Below, piece after piece: positions 51,101 through 57,166 of a stretch of 64,000 nt of DNA. The notes below the pieces were generated by a model. That model was given only the letters and a program-made list of their open reading frames with translations, was not told the DNA's origin and did no database searches. Made by a program: the position numbers and the translations under genes. The stretch's first letter is position 1. Each line of letters starts with the position of its first letter. The stretch is taken from assembly GCA_002633025.1 (NCBI GenBank), contig NMRB01000245.1, forward strand, positions 387,337 to 451,336. The letters run 5' to 3'. The DNA is from Notospermus geniculatus (Eukaryota; Nemertea; Pilidiophora; Heteronemertea; Lineidae).

Positions 51101-53276
51101 CGCCACGCCGACCCGAACGTCTATCCTATTGATCGCTGCTCCCTTCGTGGCATTGAACAATTGGGATTCAGATTGGCGTTTGCGTTGGCGTTTCGGGGGC
51201 TTTGCGAAAAATCTAGTACTTTTCGCAAGGCCGCGAAACGCCAACTAAAAGCCCACTCTTCGTTGTCACAAGAGAGCGCGGAACAAAATGGACATAACAG
51301 ACGTTCGCGTTGGCGTCGGGAGCTAGTTGCAAATACATGTACTCTATACATCCGTCTAATCCGACGTTTCCATGCCGGTTGATTCAGTCAGACGCTGGAA
51401 AATAGGAGCTGTCACCGAGTTGACCACTAGGTGTCACTACGGCCCAATTCAATGCATCTAGCGGACCCAGTCATTATCGATCGAGCAGCAATCACGTAGA
51501 TTTTCCTGTACATTGGTCCGCTAAGACTTTGCTGCCATCTGTTGGCAATGTGCGCGGCTGACTGCTCCTATTGGAGCGTCCAACCAAAACAAGATCGTAC
51601 TTCGGTGGAGAACGAAGTGCCCGGACAGGTTCAGAAGTCAGCGAACTGGAAACTTGCCTTCAACCCTAGCTTGAACTCCAAAATATTATTTTTTCAAGCA
51701 GATAATCACTGTATTTTGCTTCGGAACGAATTAATCGCCCGTCAGCACCACAATATTATACCGGTAAATTATTTGGTGGATTTCCGCCGGTTCTGTTGGT
51801 AAAAAAACTACGCTAAAAGTCACTTACCTATAACTGTTCCAGACTTGCCAGCCCTTTTTGTATGACTGTTTTACTGTGTAGGATCGTGTTTCGACATTTG
51901 CGCCTGGTCTGAACAACGAAGAAAGAAACAGTCAGAAGAGGACCAGTCTACAAAACGAATGGGATCGGAAGGGCCTCACTGGCATTCGGACAGGTCCTGC
52001 CTCGACAAGCGTTCGCATCACTCCGACTCTCGCTGAGGAAGCGAAATTCGAAGGGGAAGTGTGCGAAGACGTTGACGTCAAGATGGTTTTACCACAGAGG
52101 GATTTCACACAGCCGTATCAAAGACCACAGATCACAAACAAACACACACACACACACACACACACCGCACGCACACGCGACAAGATCAGATACATGTAAT
52201 AAAACTTACGTAAAAACCAACTGAGATGCTAACCCTGCTAAAGACCTCTAGTGTGATCTTGAAAAAAGCTTTGAGCGATCGACGTGGAAAATTTTACTAT
52301 CATCAGAGTAAGGTGGTCCAGCACCGCCGTACACCCACTGAGGAGGTGTAGCTACGTTGGCATTCTGGATGTGGTTTCTGCCATTTAACTTTTCGAGCAA
52401 ACAACCCGATATTTTTGGTGAAGTTTGGCCGCCGGGGCGCACTCCTTAAATTCATAAATCGACCATCAAGTAGGCCACTTAAAACCTAGCGTCCACTAGG
52501 GCGCGGACAAGACGCGGAACGCAAATTTAGCAATTCCGCAACCTCTCCGCATATTCTTGAAAGATTCCGTTCACTGTCTTTATCATTCCTAAGCAGTTCC
52601 CGGCATTTCCGCACGTTCGGGAGAGGGCGAAATTTCCGCATCCAAATTTTGATCGAGACCAAAATTTCGACGCGGAAATGAACTTCCCGACACCTTCGGC
52701 AACTTGTCTGCATTGTCGTGGGGACATCGTCAGGACATCCCGCCTTTCTGTAACACTTCTGCAAACGCTCCTGAAAGCTTCCGCGGTGCGGGCAGCTTCG
52801 CGAAGGCAAGCAGAAGCCACGCGGACTGTTTCAGGAAAGCGCGGAGCCGATGCAGATCAAAATAAGCGAGTGCGCGAAGCCGTCAAGANACGTAAAAACC
52901 AACTGAGATGCTAACCCTGCTAAAGACCTCTAGTGTGATCTTGAAAAAAGCTTTGAGCGATCGACGTGGAAAATTTTACTATCATCAGAGGAAGGTGGTC
53001 CAGCACCGCCGTACACCCACTGAGGAGGTGTAGCTACGTTGGCATTCTGGATGTGGTTTCTGCCATTTAACTTTTCGAGCAAACAACCCGATATTTTTGG
53101 TGAAGTTTGGCCGCCGGGGCGCACTCCTTAAATTCATAAATCGACCATCAAGTAGGCCACTTAAGAGTAGGAACTTACCTGTCGACTTGTGTCACTACGA
53201 CTGTGTAACTGTAGCTGTCTTCAAAGAACGACACCCATGTCAGGATTGGAAGAAGAAATTTCACCATGAATCTCAT
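17909..53276 (-). CDS. Giant secreted modular protein: Cys-rich head, kringle, ~18 FN3-like repeats
   Basis: About 50 exons, roughly 3,500 residues after counting duplicated blocks once. Exon borders were placed by GT-AG signals and phase. Nearly all joins agree. Exceptions are the join into 42,972-42,790, whose acceptor is weak, and the donor of the exon ending near 37,147 (GTTGAG). Order: signal peptide, cysteine-rich EGF-like exons, one kringle, linker exons, then an array of beta-sandwich modules. Each module has a W-x-x-F-x-D-x-ES-GI strand, a YYV-x-V-x-A-x-N-x-AG strand and an SDG-x-x-VD-x-TPP end, the pattern of fibronectin III-like modules in animal extracellular proteins. The protein ends at a stop (17,909) with no hydrophobic anchor, so it is probably secreted into extracellular matrix or body fluid (inference). 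I do not recognise a named ortholog, and the function is unknown. Confidence 0.85.
18378..19309. mobile_element. Harbinger-like non-autonomous element, copy A (932 bp)
   Basis: Same family as the element at 30,993: TGCCTGGCTTTCACTGACGC at the left and its complement at the right, flanked by TAA on both sides. The inverted repeats are perfect for about 50 bases. An internal copy of the terminal motif (TTTCACTGACGCTACGAATG) at about 18,627 shows internal duplication. No transposase. It sits in the last intron of the giant gene, close to the terminal exon. Confidence 0.85.
19548..20769 (-). CDS. Giant gene exons Y, Z and AA
   Basis: Exons 20769-20554, 20452-20031 and 19761-19548. Repeat ends are LLSDAIYLDVTKPAFKYVYDG, a degenerate ASSDGVTIVTEPPSS and VGIDFKVDQTSPVYNTSG. 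Exon Z includes HWKCKDTESGIERCMYALG with two cysteines. The TPP signature is progressively eroded towards the C-terminus. Confidence 0.78.
21003..22305 (-). CDS. Giant gene exons W and X, with DUF642/galactose-binding-like insert
   Basis: Exon W 22305-22102 encodes HWSGFVDLDSYIDHYFWCVG and a GWTNVGL strand, ending at a GTTAGT donor. Exon X 21764-21003 (762 bases) is more than twice the size of nearly every other exon. After SDGFIIDKTPPKAVSKLQFG it encodes LKNPSFEAD, VPLHWKPGPGAASIVYQDV, YRVVIYASHVYPSNS, FVFYFVAPKTVGTIKIS and GHYDGAVFDALSVKKV. This order (NPSFE, then W, then a final fully formed FDALSV strand) is the pattern of DUF642 or choice-of-anchor/galactose-binding folds, which bind polysaccharide in other proteins. 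The exon ends by opening a new FN3-like module (AWEFEDLESPIIDYTWAIG). Confidence 0.78.
22468..24831 (-). CDS. Giant gene exons Q-V
   Basis: Exons 24831-24512, 23794-23673, 23573-23434, 23097-22947 and 22668-22468. The first is a 320-base exon with a cysteine cluster (RRCDQADTCLGHCTCAKGNA, then CPTQLSC), unlike the neighbouring modules and perhaps a small EGF-like or disulfide-rich insert. The rest return to the FN3-like type: YDWSIGLAGKSEPTG, TDGTTIDDTPPQLGRK, YRVVI-like strands, SDGFIVDTVAPVAGAVFDG. Phases agree throughout. Confidence 0.78.
23931..24329. mobile_element. Foldback element 399 bp with ~90-bp arms
   Basis: The left arm GAGAGGATGCGCAGCTTTCC continues through ACTACGAGAATGAATTGCAG and GATAAAAACGATTTGATC. 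The right arm is the near-complete complement ending GCTGCACATCCTCTC. TA flanks both ends. It is intronic in the giant gene. Confidence 0.75.
25018..28146 (-). CDS. Giant gene exons I-P: FN3-like array continued
   Basis: Exons 28146-27966, 27676-27400, 27132-26946, 26817-26600, 26354-26119, 25809-25650, 25523-25339 and 25167-25018, all phase-compatible. These are the most canonical repeats of the array: GYEWAVGSKDGYADIMPY, HTYYVSVK, VVDASPPVVGQVYDG, WSVGSCPGCEDVFESHYVGF, SDGIVVDVTPPVAGIVSDG, GFMIDSTPPVFKK, GYLVDTSPPTIG. Exon 26,817 ends at a GTTAGT donor, and exon 26,354 at GTGTGT. Some modules carry a paired cysteine (VTACNAADMC, VKSCNAAKLC), likely disulfide-bonded strands. Confidence 0.82.
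28341..29320. repeat. Tandem array of ~143-bp units ending in (ACGACGG)n
   Basis: Units begin at about 28,341, 28,483, 28,628 and 28,773, each with GTCAAGYCGTTCCTGAG, a TTACGCCACCTGG core and a GGGCCGAAACTT end. A divergent unit lies near 29,090-29,220. The array ends in a degenerate ACGGACGACGACG run and CACCCCAGTGAGCTAAAAA, resembling the 3' ends of dispersed retro-elements common in marine invertebrates. It is intronic in the giant gene. Confidence 0.75.
29493..32984. repeat. Duplicated block (haplotype copy 1) of giant-gene exons C'-H'
   Basis: This ~3.5-kb block matches ~32,986-35,773 almost base for base outside two insertions, and the two are joined by one N at 32,985. Exons on the minus strand: 32902-32722, 32312-32052, 30861-30644, 30324-30219, 29959-29843 and 29687-29552, with lengths identical to their partners (181, 261, 218, 106, 117, 136). 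The donor after 32,052 is GTACCG here and GTAAAG in the partner. Best explained as an uncollapsed allele. Confidence 0.85.
30993..31914. mobile_element. Harbinger-like non-autonomous element, copy B (922 bp)
   Basis: Starts TGCCTGGCTTTCACT and ends with its complement AGTGAAAGCCAGGCA. The inverted repeats extend about 50 bases through GCTACGAATGTCCCGAATC. Flanked on both sides by TAA, a 3-bp target-site duplication typical of PIF/Harbinger. The other haplotype copy (about 34,700) has a single TAA at the same place and no element. Inside are nested palindromes such as ACGAAAGTTTTTG and its complement. No transposase is present. Confidence 0.88.
33031..35690 (-). CDS. Giant gene exons C-H, haplotype copy 2
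   Basis: Exons 35690-35510, 35100-34840, 34570-34353, 34031-33926, 33663-33547 and 33166-33031. They encode LVIKLNTEPHPKTCPQLLIR, a 260-base exon with YTRYSNILSAVWPKLKH, the repeat end SDGIKVDITPPTIGNVWIG, WEQFTDVDENDRNPHHNG, HAYYATVR and KPVIIDISPPATT. Phases agree internally. Exon H ends in phase 2, which fits the exon at 28,146 but not exon C' at 32,902. Confidence 0.8.
33190..33413. mobile_element. MITE ~224 bp, AAAGCCCGTGTCACAC family, polymorphic
   Basis: Terminal inverted repeats AAAGCCCGTGTCACACTGTC and GACAGTGTGACACGGGCTTT. The GACCCCAACCGGGGTC palindrome lies inside. It is present in this haplotype copy and absent from the corresponding place (about 29,708) in the other copy, so it is a recent insertion or clean excision. 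The exact target-site duplication is ambiguous. Confidence 0.8.
35837..36587 (-). CDS. Giant gene exons A' and B', haplotype copy 1
   Basis: Near-identical to the block to its right, and joined to it at the single N at 36,588. Exon A' is cut short by that join. Exon B' 36073-35903 differs from B by at least one residue (GSGL versus GSGV). Exon B' leads in correct phase into exon C at 35,690, whereas exon B followed by A' would be out of phase. Best read as the alternative allele. Confidence 0.75.
36589..37370 (-). CDS. Giant gene exons A and B, haplotype copy 2
   Basis: Exon A 37370 to about 37147 encodes MTWKEFEPFLDL through SDGILIEANPPAAGKLEVEM. Its best donor is GTTGAG, which is unusual but keeps phase. 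Exon B 36815-36645 encodes FDKFEDIDVPDDY and YEWAISYDRGSGVMTTGW. The block from 36,589 to about 37,326 is repeated at about 35,837-36,587. Confidence 0.75.
37497..37720 (-). other. Unplaced open frame with donor-like end
   Basis: A minus-strand open stretch begins LACVPCGRMTDLKVYPTCTS and ends at a GT donor-like site at about 37,496. It lies between two confirmed exons of the giant gene whose phases already match each other, and an in-frame stop immediately precedes it. It may be a cassette exon, a transposon-derived fragment or chance. The CxxC and CTSC spacing is suggestive of a small metal-binding motif. Confidence 0.25.
37891..42393 (-). CDS. Giant gene exons 16-25: first part of FN3-like array
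   Basis: Exons 42393-42235, 42041-41693, 41524-41318, 41133-40862, 40135-39991, 39829-39611, 39452-39296, 39191-38908, 38732-38535 and 38158-37891, all in agreeing phases. Repeat signatures: VRVYIDSTPPVIQNLW, ITIDASPPEVGNVYDS, SNGVVVDVTPPIIRDIS, PGVVIDMAPPG. Strand motifs include WEGFFDRESGIKEYQYIWG and YYLEISATNWAGL. The exon at 42,041 carries two extra cysteines (DCYRTPWTGCYHK), and the exon at 38,158 carries GYKCLGQEKCPNES, probable local disulfides. One module is usually split over two or three exons. Confidence 0.8.
38391..38520. mobile_element. MITE 130 bp, TAGGGAGTTTTCGC family
   Basis: Starts TAGGGAGTTTTCGCCAAGCC and ends GGGCTTTGTGAAAACTCTA. Inner arms CCCGAAACGCCAAC and GTTGGCGTTTCGGG pair. 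It lies in a giant-gene intron. Relatives are at 3,399-3,708 and 51,081-51,325. Confidence 0.75.
40269..40734. mobile_element. Foldback element 466 bp with TTA target-site duplication
   Basis: Termini TGCCCGGTTGTTCAGCCT and AGGCTGAACAACCGGGCA are complements, and both ends are flanked by TTA. The interior is filled with variants of GGCTTAAGCCAGACTTAC and its complement. The 3-bp TWA duplication fits PIF/Harbinger-type mobility. It is intronic in the giant gene. Confidence 0.78.
42790..45975 (-). CDS. Giant gene exons 9-15: linker beta-domains
   Basis: Exons 45975-45843, 45423-45231, 44823-44656, 44472-44252, 43960-43836, 43612-43531 and about 42972-42790. They encode acidic and threonine-rich strands with weak FN3 character, for example VKWANWQDQRSGLTKYKLEI and YSIILTAYDRAGNHKSA. 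The last join is uncertain: exon 43612-43531 ends in phase 2, and only the weak acceptor before 42,972 (GACGAAG) keeps the frame GAVAGVVDIPHLPGVDISHL. An additional small exon in 43,000-43,500 is possible. Confidence 0.7.
43218..43289. repeat. Exact tandem duplication of a 36-bp unit
   Basis: Two identical copies of a 36-base segment starting GTTGCCACTCCAATTTGTCT, followed by a partial third. On the minus strand it reads through as GFETNWSGNKIP repeats without stops. It may belong to an unplaced small exon or simply be intronic. Confidence 0.6.
46498..46737 (-). CDS. Giant gene exon 8: kringle domain
   Basis: One phase-1/phase-1 exon of 240 bases encodes a complete kringle. In order: CRTTKKGSEYTGTIHTTRLG, CQRWNSQYPNKHSH, NYCRNPDGEPEPWCYTT, KKRWDFCDVPWC. 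All six kringle cysteines and the NYCRNPD and PWCYT hallmarks are present. Kringles are disulfide-bonded extracellular binding modules known from plasminogen, HGF, ROR and others. A symmetric phase-1 kringle exon is a normal unit of exon shuffling. Its lysine-binding aspartates are not obvious, so ligand binding is unknown. Confidence 0.93.
46971..47110. repeat. 15-bp minisatellite CCTAAGGGACCTAAC, ~9 units
   Basis: Degenerate tandem copies of a 15-base unit in the intron between exon 7 and the kringle exon. The CCCTAA inside resembles telomeric sequence, but the period is 15, not 6, so it is a minisatellite. Confidence 0.8.
47351..47617 (-). CDS. Giant gene exon 7
   Basis: A 267-base exon encoding about 89 residues, beginning VTKAPKINNPSVKLRAKSGD and ending TVTYSVYVAPVSV. 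Alternating hydrophobic and polar residues suggest a beta-sandwich, but there is no TPP signature. Phases 1 in, 1 out match the exons on both sides (Cys-rich exon 6 and the kringle exon). Confidence 0.72.
47947..48088. mobile_element. Foldback MITE, GGCTGGGTTTATACATCGAG
   Basis: The left arm GGCTGGGTTTATACATCGAG with GCACACG pairs with the right arm CGTGTGCCTCGATGTATTC ending CCCAGCC. A second inner pair GCAGGCGAACAA/TTGTTCGCCCGC surrounds the loop. It is intronic. Confidence 0.72.
48130..53276 (-). CDS. Giant gene, N-terminal exons 1-6: signal peptide and Cys-rich region
   Basis: Exons 53276-53179, 51908-51828, 49806-49736, 49645-49466, 48814-48674 and 48255-48130. Exon 1 starts MRFMVKFLLPILTWVSFF, a classic signal peptide; this is the first ATG and the cleavage region follows at about residue 20-24. 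Exons 2-3 encode an aromatic-rich stretch (KKGWQVWNSYR, YNYFCNSGWYSIDG). Exons 4-6 are cysteine-rich with EGF-like spacing, for example CSNCNTGTYNAGTHCQC and GACGNLHLKGQCSCHQDFG. Phases run 2-2-1-1-1-1 without conflict. The region is extracellular. Exact domain names would need a profile search. Confidence 0.78.
48848..49110. mobile_element. Three adjacent foldbacks in one intron
   Basis: First, a 30-bp near-perfect palindrome with a 3-base loop at 48,848-48,910 (TTGCATCAATAGTTATTAAG arm). Second, a foldback at 48,919-49,018 (TGCCGCAC...GTGCGGCA, with CTGCTGAGCAAA inside). Third, one at 49,017-49,110 (CAACGGTAGGGGTGTTTTTA and its complement). The sequence after the third, ACGCACCGGAG, resembles the end of the second, so the third probably inserted into the second. 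Confidence 0.68.
49258..49422. mobile_element. MITE ~165 bp, TGATAGAATCTAATGTCCCC family, copy 1
   Basis: Ends TGATAGAATCTAATGTCCCC and GGGGACATTACATTCTATTA. Interior TCTGATGTCCCCATGCATTG and GTCCAATTCAATGGTGCCGC is shared with the copy at 53,758. It is intronic. Confidence 0.75.
50110..50297. repeat. CCCGGGCTTTTT foldback/clustered repeat
   Basis: Repeated AGTCCGGGCTTTTT and its complement, with GTTTACACCTGT near the left matched by ACAGGTGTAACC at the right. A compact foldback, probably a MITE. It is intronic. Confidence 0.6.
50346..50471. mobile_element. MITE ~126 bp, TTTCGCAAGCGCCCGGTTA family, copy 1
   Basis: Left AGTGAGCTTTCGCAAGCGCC and right GGCGCTTGCGAAACCTCACT are complements. Inner arms ACGTTTATCTATTGT pair around GGGTATACACA. 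A second copy is at 54,339. Confidence 0.78.
50478..51013. repeat. Foldback with many CATACAAATGTATGATG copies
   Basis: Begins CCCGTCTAAACGATCATACA and ends GATCGTGTAGACGGGC. Between them are repeated direct and inverted copies of ATCATACAAATGTATGATGA and GTTGTGGATTTCC. The whole can fold into many alternative hairpins. It is intronic between giant-gene exons 2 and 3. Confidence 0.7.
51081..51325. mobile_element. Two adjacent TAGGGAGTTTTCGC-family elements
   Basis: The first (51,081-51,215) starts TAGAGAGTTTTCGC and ends GGGGCTTTGCGAAAAATCTA. The second (51,216 to about 51,325) starts AGTACTTTTCGCAAGGCCGCG and ends GTTCGCGTTGGCGTCGGGAG. Both carry the CGAAACGCCAAC hairpin of the family. Confidence 0.65.
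52137..52170. repeat. CA dinucleotide microsatellite
   Basis: A run of CA units, then CACGCACACGCG. Simple repeat in a giant-gene intron. Confidence 0.85.
52208..53164. repeat. Duplicated 275-bp block with insertion and N join
   Basis: 52,208-52,482 is repeated at 52,890-53,164, starting right after the N at 52,889. The stretch between (52,483-52,888) begins GCGTCCACTAGGGCGCGGA and is GC-rich with internal inverted pieces. It looks like an insertion present after the first copy but absent after the second, which runs straight on to exon 1 of the giant gene. Best read as two alleles joined end to end. Confidence 0.75.
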
Positions 53277-53646
53277 GGCGAGAGATTCTTAATATCTACT
53301 TCCGAGCGAAACAGCGGAATGTGCAGAGAGGAAACTGCACGAATGAATCAGACCGACGTTTTCGCCGACCTTCTCCCCGTCGGTAGGCGATGTGAAGTGT
53401 GTCTTTTCCCTCTGCCTGGTAGTTAATAGGGTCGTCGTTTCACACCCTCGTTTGGTTCGGCATTTACGCATGGATGAACGTCCGAGAAACATCCAGGGTC
53501 CACATTTTTATAATGTCGATGTAACAGGGACAATGATGTAAATTCTGTAGGCCTAATCCTTCCCATGTCATGTGCGGACGTTCGTTCGGGGAATAAACGA
53601 CACGGCCAAGATCTATTTTACTGTACTCAAGTACAAGGCGGGAATA
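53277..53646. other. Upstream region of the giant gene
   Basis: Contains the start-proximal 5' flank. No TATA-like element or other promoter motif stands out, and no other gene is visible. Confidence 0.35.
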
Positions 53647-53759
53647 CCAGGGGCCATATGCATAAAACATCTTAAGTGTAAAATTTCCCTTATCTTTTGT
53701 TTGGAACAATAGTTAAGGGAAATTTTACACTTAAGATGTTTTATGGATATGGCTCCTGG
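53647..53759. mobile_element. Foldback MITE, CCAGGGGCCATATGCATAAA
   Basis: The left arm ATAAAACATCTTAAGTGTAA and the complementary right arm surround a loop containing TTGTTTGGAACAA. Outer ends CCAGGGGCCATAT and ATATGGCTCCTGG pair with one or two mismatches. Confidence 0.72.
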
Positions 53760-53917
53760 TGTGATAAAATCTAATGCCCCCACCCTTCTGATGTCCCCAA
53801 GCATTGTTTGGTGCAGGATTAAGGGTATTGGTGTCTCTAGTGTCCAATTCAATAGTGCCGCATAATCCGTAAATGTATTGTTGGGGAACATCACATATCG
53901 GGGTACATTAGATTCTT
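53758..53917. mobile_element. MITE, TGATAAAATCTAATGCCCC family, copy 2
   Basis: Shares the interior and ends with the element at 49,258 (TTCTGATGTCCCCAAGCATTG, GTCCAATTCAATAGTGCCGC, ACATCACATATCGGG). It abuts the foldback at 53,647-53,759, overlapping it by a base or two. Confidence 0.72.
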
Positions 53918-54338
53918 AGCTTTTTCGGTCCGTTTCCTTTTCAATCTGTGATTCACTGCACACCACTGTTCTACAACTTTTTTTGTTATGTCAGATCTCT
54001 ATACATGTATATGCATGACCACAATTTGTAATGTCCCGACCCTGTTTCGGAACGGTAATCATGTATGGAACTGACCAAAACAACACGAACTTTCAGATCA
54101 GCATGAAGGGACGATAGCCTACGGCATCCTGTGGTTAGCAGGTCACAAGGTGTTCGTAGGGCTCGCTCCCTCTGACCCGATGACGTGGAGCGAAGTGGTG
54201 CGTGGACAGGGGATCAGTCTAACGCGCCACAAACTCTTCGCCACTTCTGTTGGTGAATGTCGTTCAAAAAAACAATTACTGTCCAAGTCAAGCTTGAACA
54301 GTAATTGTAGTTGTAGTTGTAATTGTAACAGTAATTAG
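53918..54338. other. Intergenic stretch, no gene seen
   Basis: Lies between the giant gene and SRSF1. There is a short TGTAGTTGTAGTTG-type repeat and an inverted pair TTACTGTCCAAG/CTTGAACAGTAA at about 54,277-54,310. No coding signal. Confidence 0.4.
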
Positions 54339-54446
54339 CGAGGTTTCGCAAGCGCCCGGTTAGGCCATACGACGACGTTTATCTATTGTTTGGGTATACC
54401 CACACAATAGATAAACGTCGTCGTAGGGCCTAACCGGGCGCTTGCT
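54339..54446. mobile_element. MITE, TTTCGCAAGCGCCCGGTTA family, copy 2
   Basis: Nearly identical to the copy at 50,346 including inner arms ACGACGTTTATCTATTGTTT. The right end is truncated after GCGCTTGC. Confidence 0.75.
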
Positions 54447-56033
54447 TGCCGAGATCGTTCCGCATGTGCACGAATTGCTTTTATTTAGTGGTGTCAACAC
54501 ATTGCACATCATTGACTTTGGTAACAACAGACCCTGTGTGCGGTCCTTCATTTGATGACCAACTCTTTTTCAGGCCAAAGACATAGCCAGGCTATCGTTT
54601 CCACCACCAAATGACAAATAAGTCCGTTTGTGCCCCCACAAGCAAATACCCATGTCACGCATTACGTTGAACATCACAAGTTCAATGCATGCATGGTAAA
54701 ACCAGGAATACAGGAACAGATTAGGGTCAAACGTGCCGTACTAGAACTGATTTCTTGAGACACTTTGAACACACATGCTACCTTTTTCATCCCTCTCGAT
54801 TTTATCGCAGGAGACAGTAGCTGTCTGGCAGGGATCCTAGGACAGTATTTCTCCAGTTGTTTCTGCACGAATTGGAAACTGATGAACCTTTTGGTATCTG
54901 GAACATCCCAATTATTCATATGTACTGGCCCAAAGCTAAAAACAACGCAACTTCACACAAATATAAGACACATTACTGTTTATTATGTCTGCCATTTGTT
55001 GCAAGTTATTCTGGACATATCAAACCTAACATATTGTTCCTTCAATGAGGCATTTCCATCCCCCTTTACACTGTTCAAGAGAGCAAACCTGATCTTAATT
55101 TAAATTACACAATAATACCGGGTGTACAAGACATAGTTCCGGATCCCAAACTTATCTGTCGTACTCTCTATCAAAGAGCAGGCCCAGGGGAATCATTCAC
55201 CTCAGAATAACAATGATACCTGCAGTTTTCTAAGGTGATCTGTATTTTGTCTGCCTTTGTGTTTAACATACATTATTCATGACTGGGCAGAGCAGCTGAC
55301 CAAGTCTTGAAGAAAAACTTGTATATTGTCAAATATTGCAACTTATCTGACTATAATTGAGGAATCAATGAGTAGGTATAAGATACAGACAAATTATCCA
55401 ACACCATGATCTTTATCATCCTACCTCCTACAACAAGTTTCTTTTGAAAGGGAAATTATGAGATACAGTACAGAGACAATTTCATGTGAAAGTGGCTGCT
55501 CAGCAGAGGAATTTTGAAGGACTGATGATACGTTACATGAATTCTTCAACAGAATAAACTTGACAGAACTTGAACAGAAGTGTGGGTGAAAAATATTTGG
55601 AGATAAAAAAGTGCATCATGAAAGTCTGTCAATAACACTAAGTATTCCTGTATAAAACTAGTTTCATAGATGTCATCTGCTGGGGCATTTTTGTGTTTAT
55701 GGGCCCATGCAATGGCATCCTTTAAAATCCAAGTAGAAATTTTCCATCTGAATGAACATGAGAAATATAAAGTGACTTCATAACTCCATTCCAAATTGCA
55801 ACATAATTTTTTGAAGTCACACTTCATTCTGTTTTTTCCTAAAATGCACTAATCTGTCTTTAAAGACTGAGAGTAACCAACACAAAAGTTACACAGTATT
55901 TATGATACACTATCCGACAACATTTCATCATACTAGTTCCAGGCTTTGGAGCTTCTCCACGACTGCACCTCAAAAACTCCATGGATTCCAGACAAGAATT
56001 TGAATTGTGCTAGTCAAGTCCAGGTTGTCAGAT
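54447..56033 (-). other. Probable SRSF1 3' untranslated region and flank
   Basis: AT-rich stretch directly downstream of the SRSF1 stop codon. AATAAA on the minus strand at 54,984-54,979 is a candidate polyadenylation signal, implying a 3' UTR of about 1 kb (inference). Open frames here look random. Confidence 0.4.
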
Positions 56034-57166
56034 TTATGGTGAAAGTGGTGAACGGGAACGGGATCTGGAATATTTCCTCACTGGGGAATATGATGGTGAA
56101 CGACGTGTTCGTCTGTAAGGGGGTGGGGAGAAACTTCTGCTCCTGCCTCGTCCACGGCCATCTGGTTGGTCTGATTCGGAAATTGTTATGTAGGCAACCT
56201 CACCCTGAAATACAAACCTGTGTTGTGAATGTGAGTTGGTATTAAGTGTTGCGAGTTGTTATTATTCTTCCACACACATTAAGTTGGCATGGAGGTGCAA
56301 CAATTTAGCATTTATCACGAAAATTATGATAGGTCATCTGAAGTGTAAACTACGAGTTACAAGAATTTTAGTATGTTCTCTGGAGTCAAAGCACGTTTCT
56401 GGAAAGACATTTTAAACAGTGCCATTCTGATTCAGCCATCAAACTCGACCCTTCAGCCCCTACATTTTAGAGGACACCTTACCTCATGTGATCTGAATTT
56501 ACTGTCGTTCAAATTTTTGAGTGCGTATCTTGCATGGTCTGCCCGTGCGAATTCCACATAACCAGTGCCATCCTTATAGACATCAGTGTAGAGGACATCA
56601 CCAGCCTCACGCATATGATCCTTCAAGTCTTGCCAGCTACCACTTGGTGGGAGACCTAATATAACAATTCAAAACATATACCGGTATGTGAAAGTTTTTT
56701 GTGAACTACAAGACAGGGCACTTAACTGTCTGATTGTACACCAGTATTAAGTATACTAGTTACTAATTATGTAAAGTAGCCTTATAGCCAGGTGTCTTGA
56801 TGCAGATTGGCATTTGAACACCAAGAACTTCATTAAACTGAAGATGTTGGGGTCAAATTGGGACATTTTTTGCATGGATAACAAATTCTGCTGTATACAT
56901 ACATGTACATATGTTCATGTACAGCAACAGCCATGATAGTGGGTTGAGATCATATAGACATGTTAGATTATTTACCTGAAACTTTGACACAATATTCTGG
57001 AGATCTGCGGCCAGGGCCTCTACCACGTCCACCACCACCACCACCACCTCCACGGCCTCCAAATCCACCACGAAAACCACCACGTCCCCCACGAGGGTAT
57101 TCAACTTTGAGTCGGCACTTGTCATATGGGCGCCCGTCCAGATCTTCAAGGGCATCTTTGGCATCC
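56034..57166 (-). CDS. SRSF1: SRSF1-like serine/arginine splicing factor, last three exons
   Basis: Exons 57166-56976, 56655-56483 and 56204-56034 in agreeing phases, ending TAA at 56,034. The first carries the end of RRM1 ([27 protein letters not shown]) and a long glycine/arginine hinge. The second is the pseudo-RRM with the diagnostic [15 protein letters not shown] motif and FRSHE. The third is a short RS domain ([32 protein letters not shown]). SR proteins of this type bind exonic enhancers and recruit U1 snRNP and U2AF in the nucleus, and shuttle to the cytoplasm. The glycine hinge and RS tail favour SRSF1 over SRSF9. The exon with the start codon and RNP2 (RIYVGNLP type) was not found up to 64,000, so the gene is partial here. 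Confidence 0.93.

Noticed and set aside
52486-52914. Arg-rich open frames on both strands
   Set aside because: GC-rich insertion present in only one allele; no motif, both strands open because of composition.
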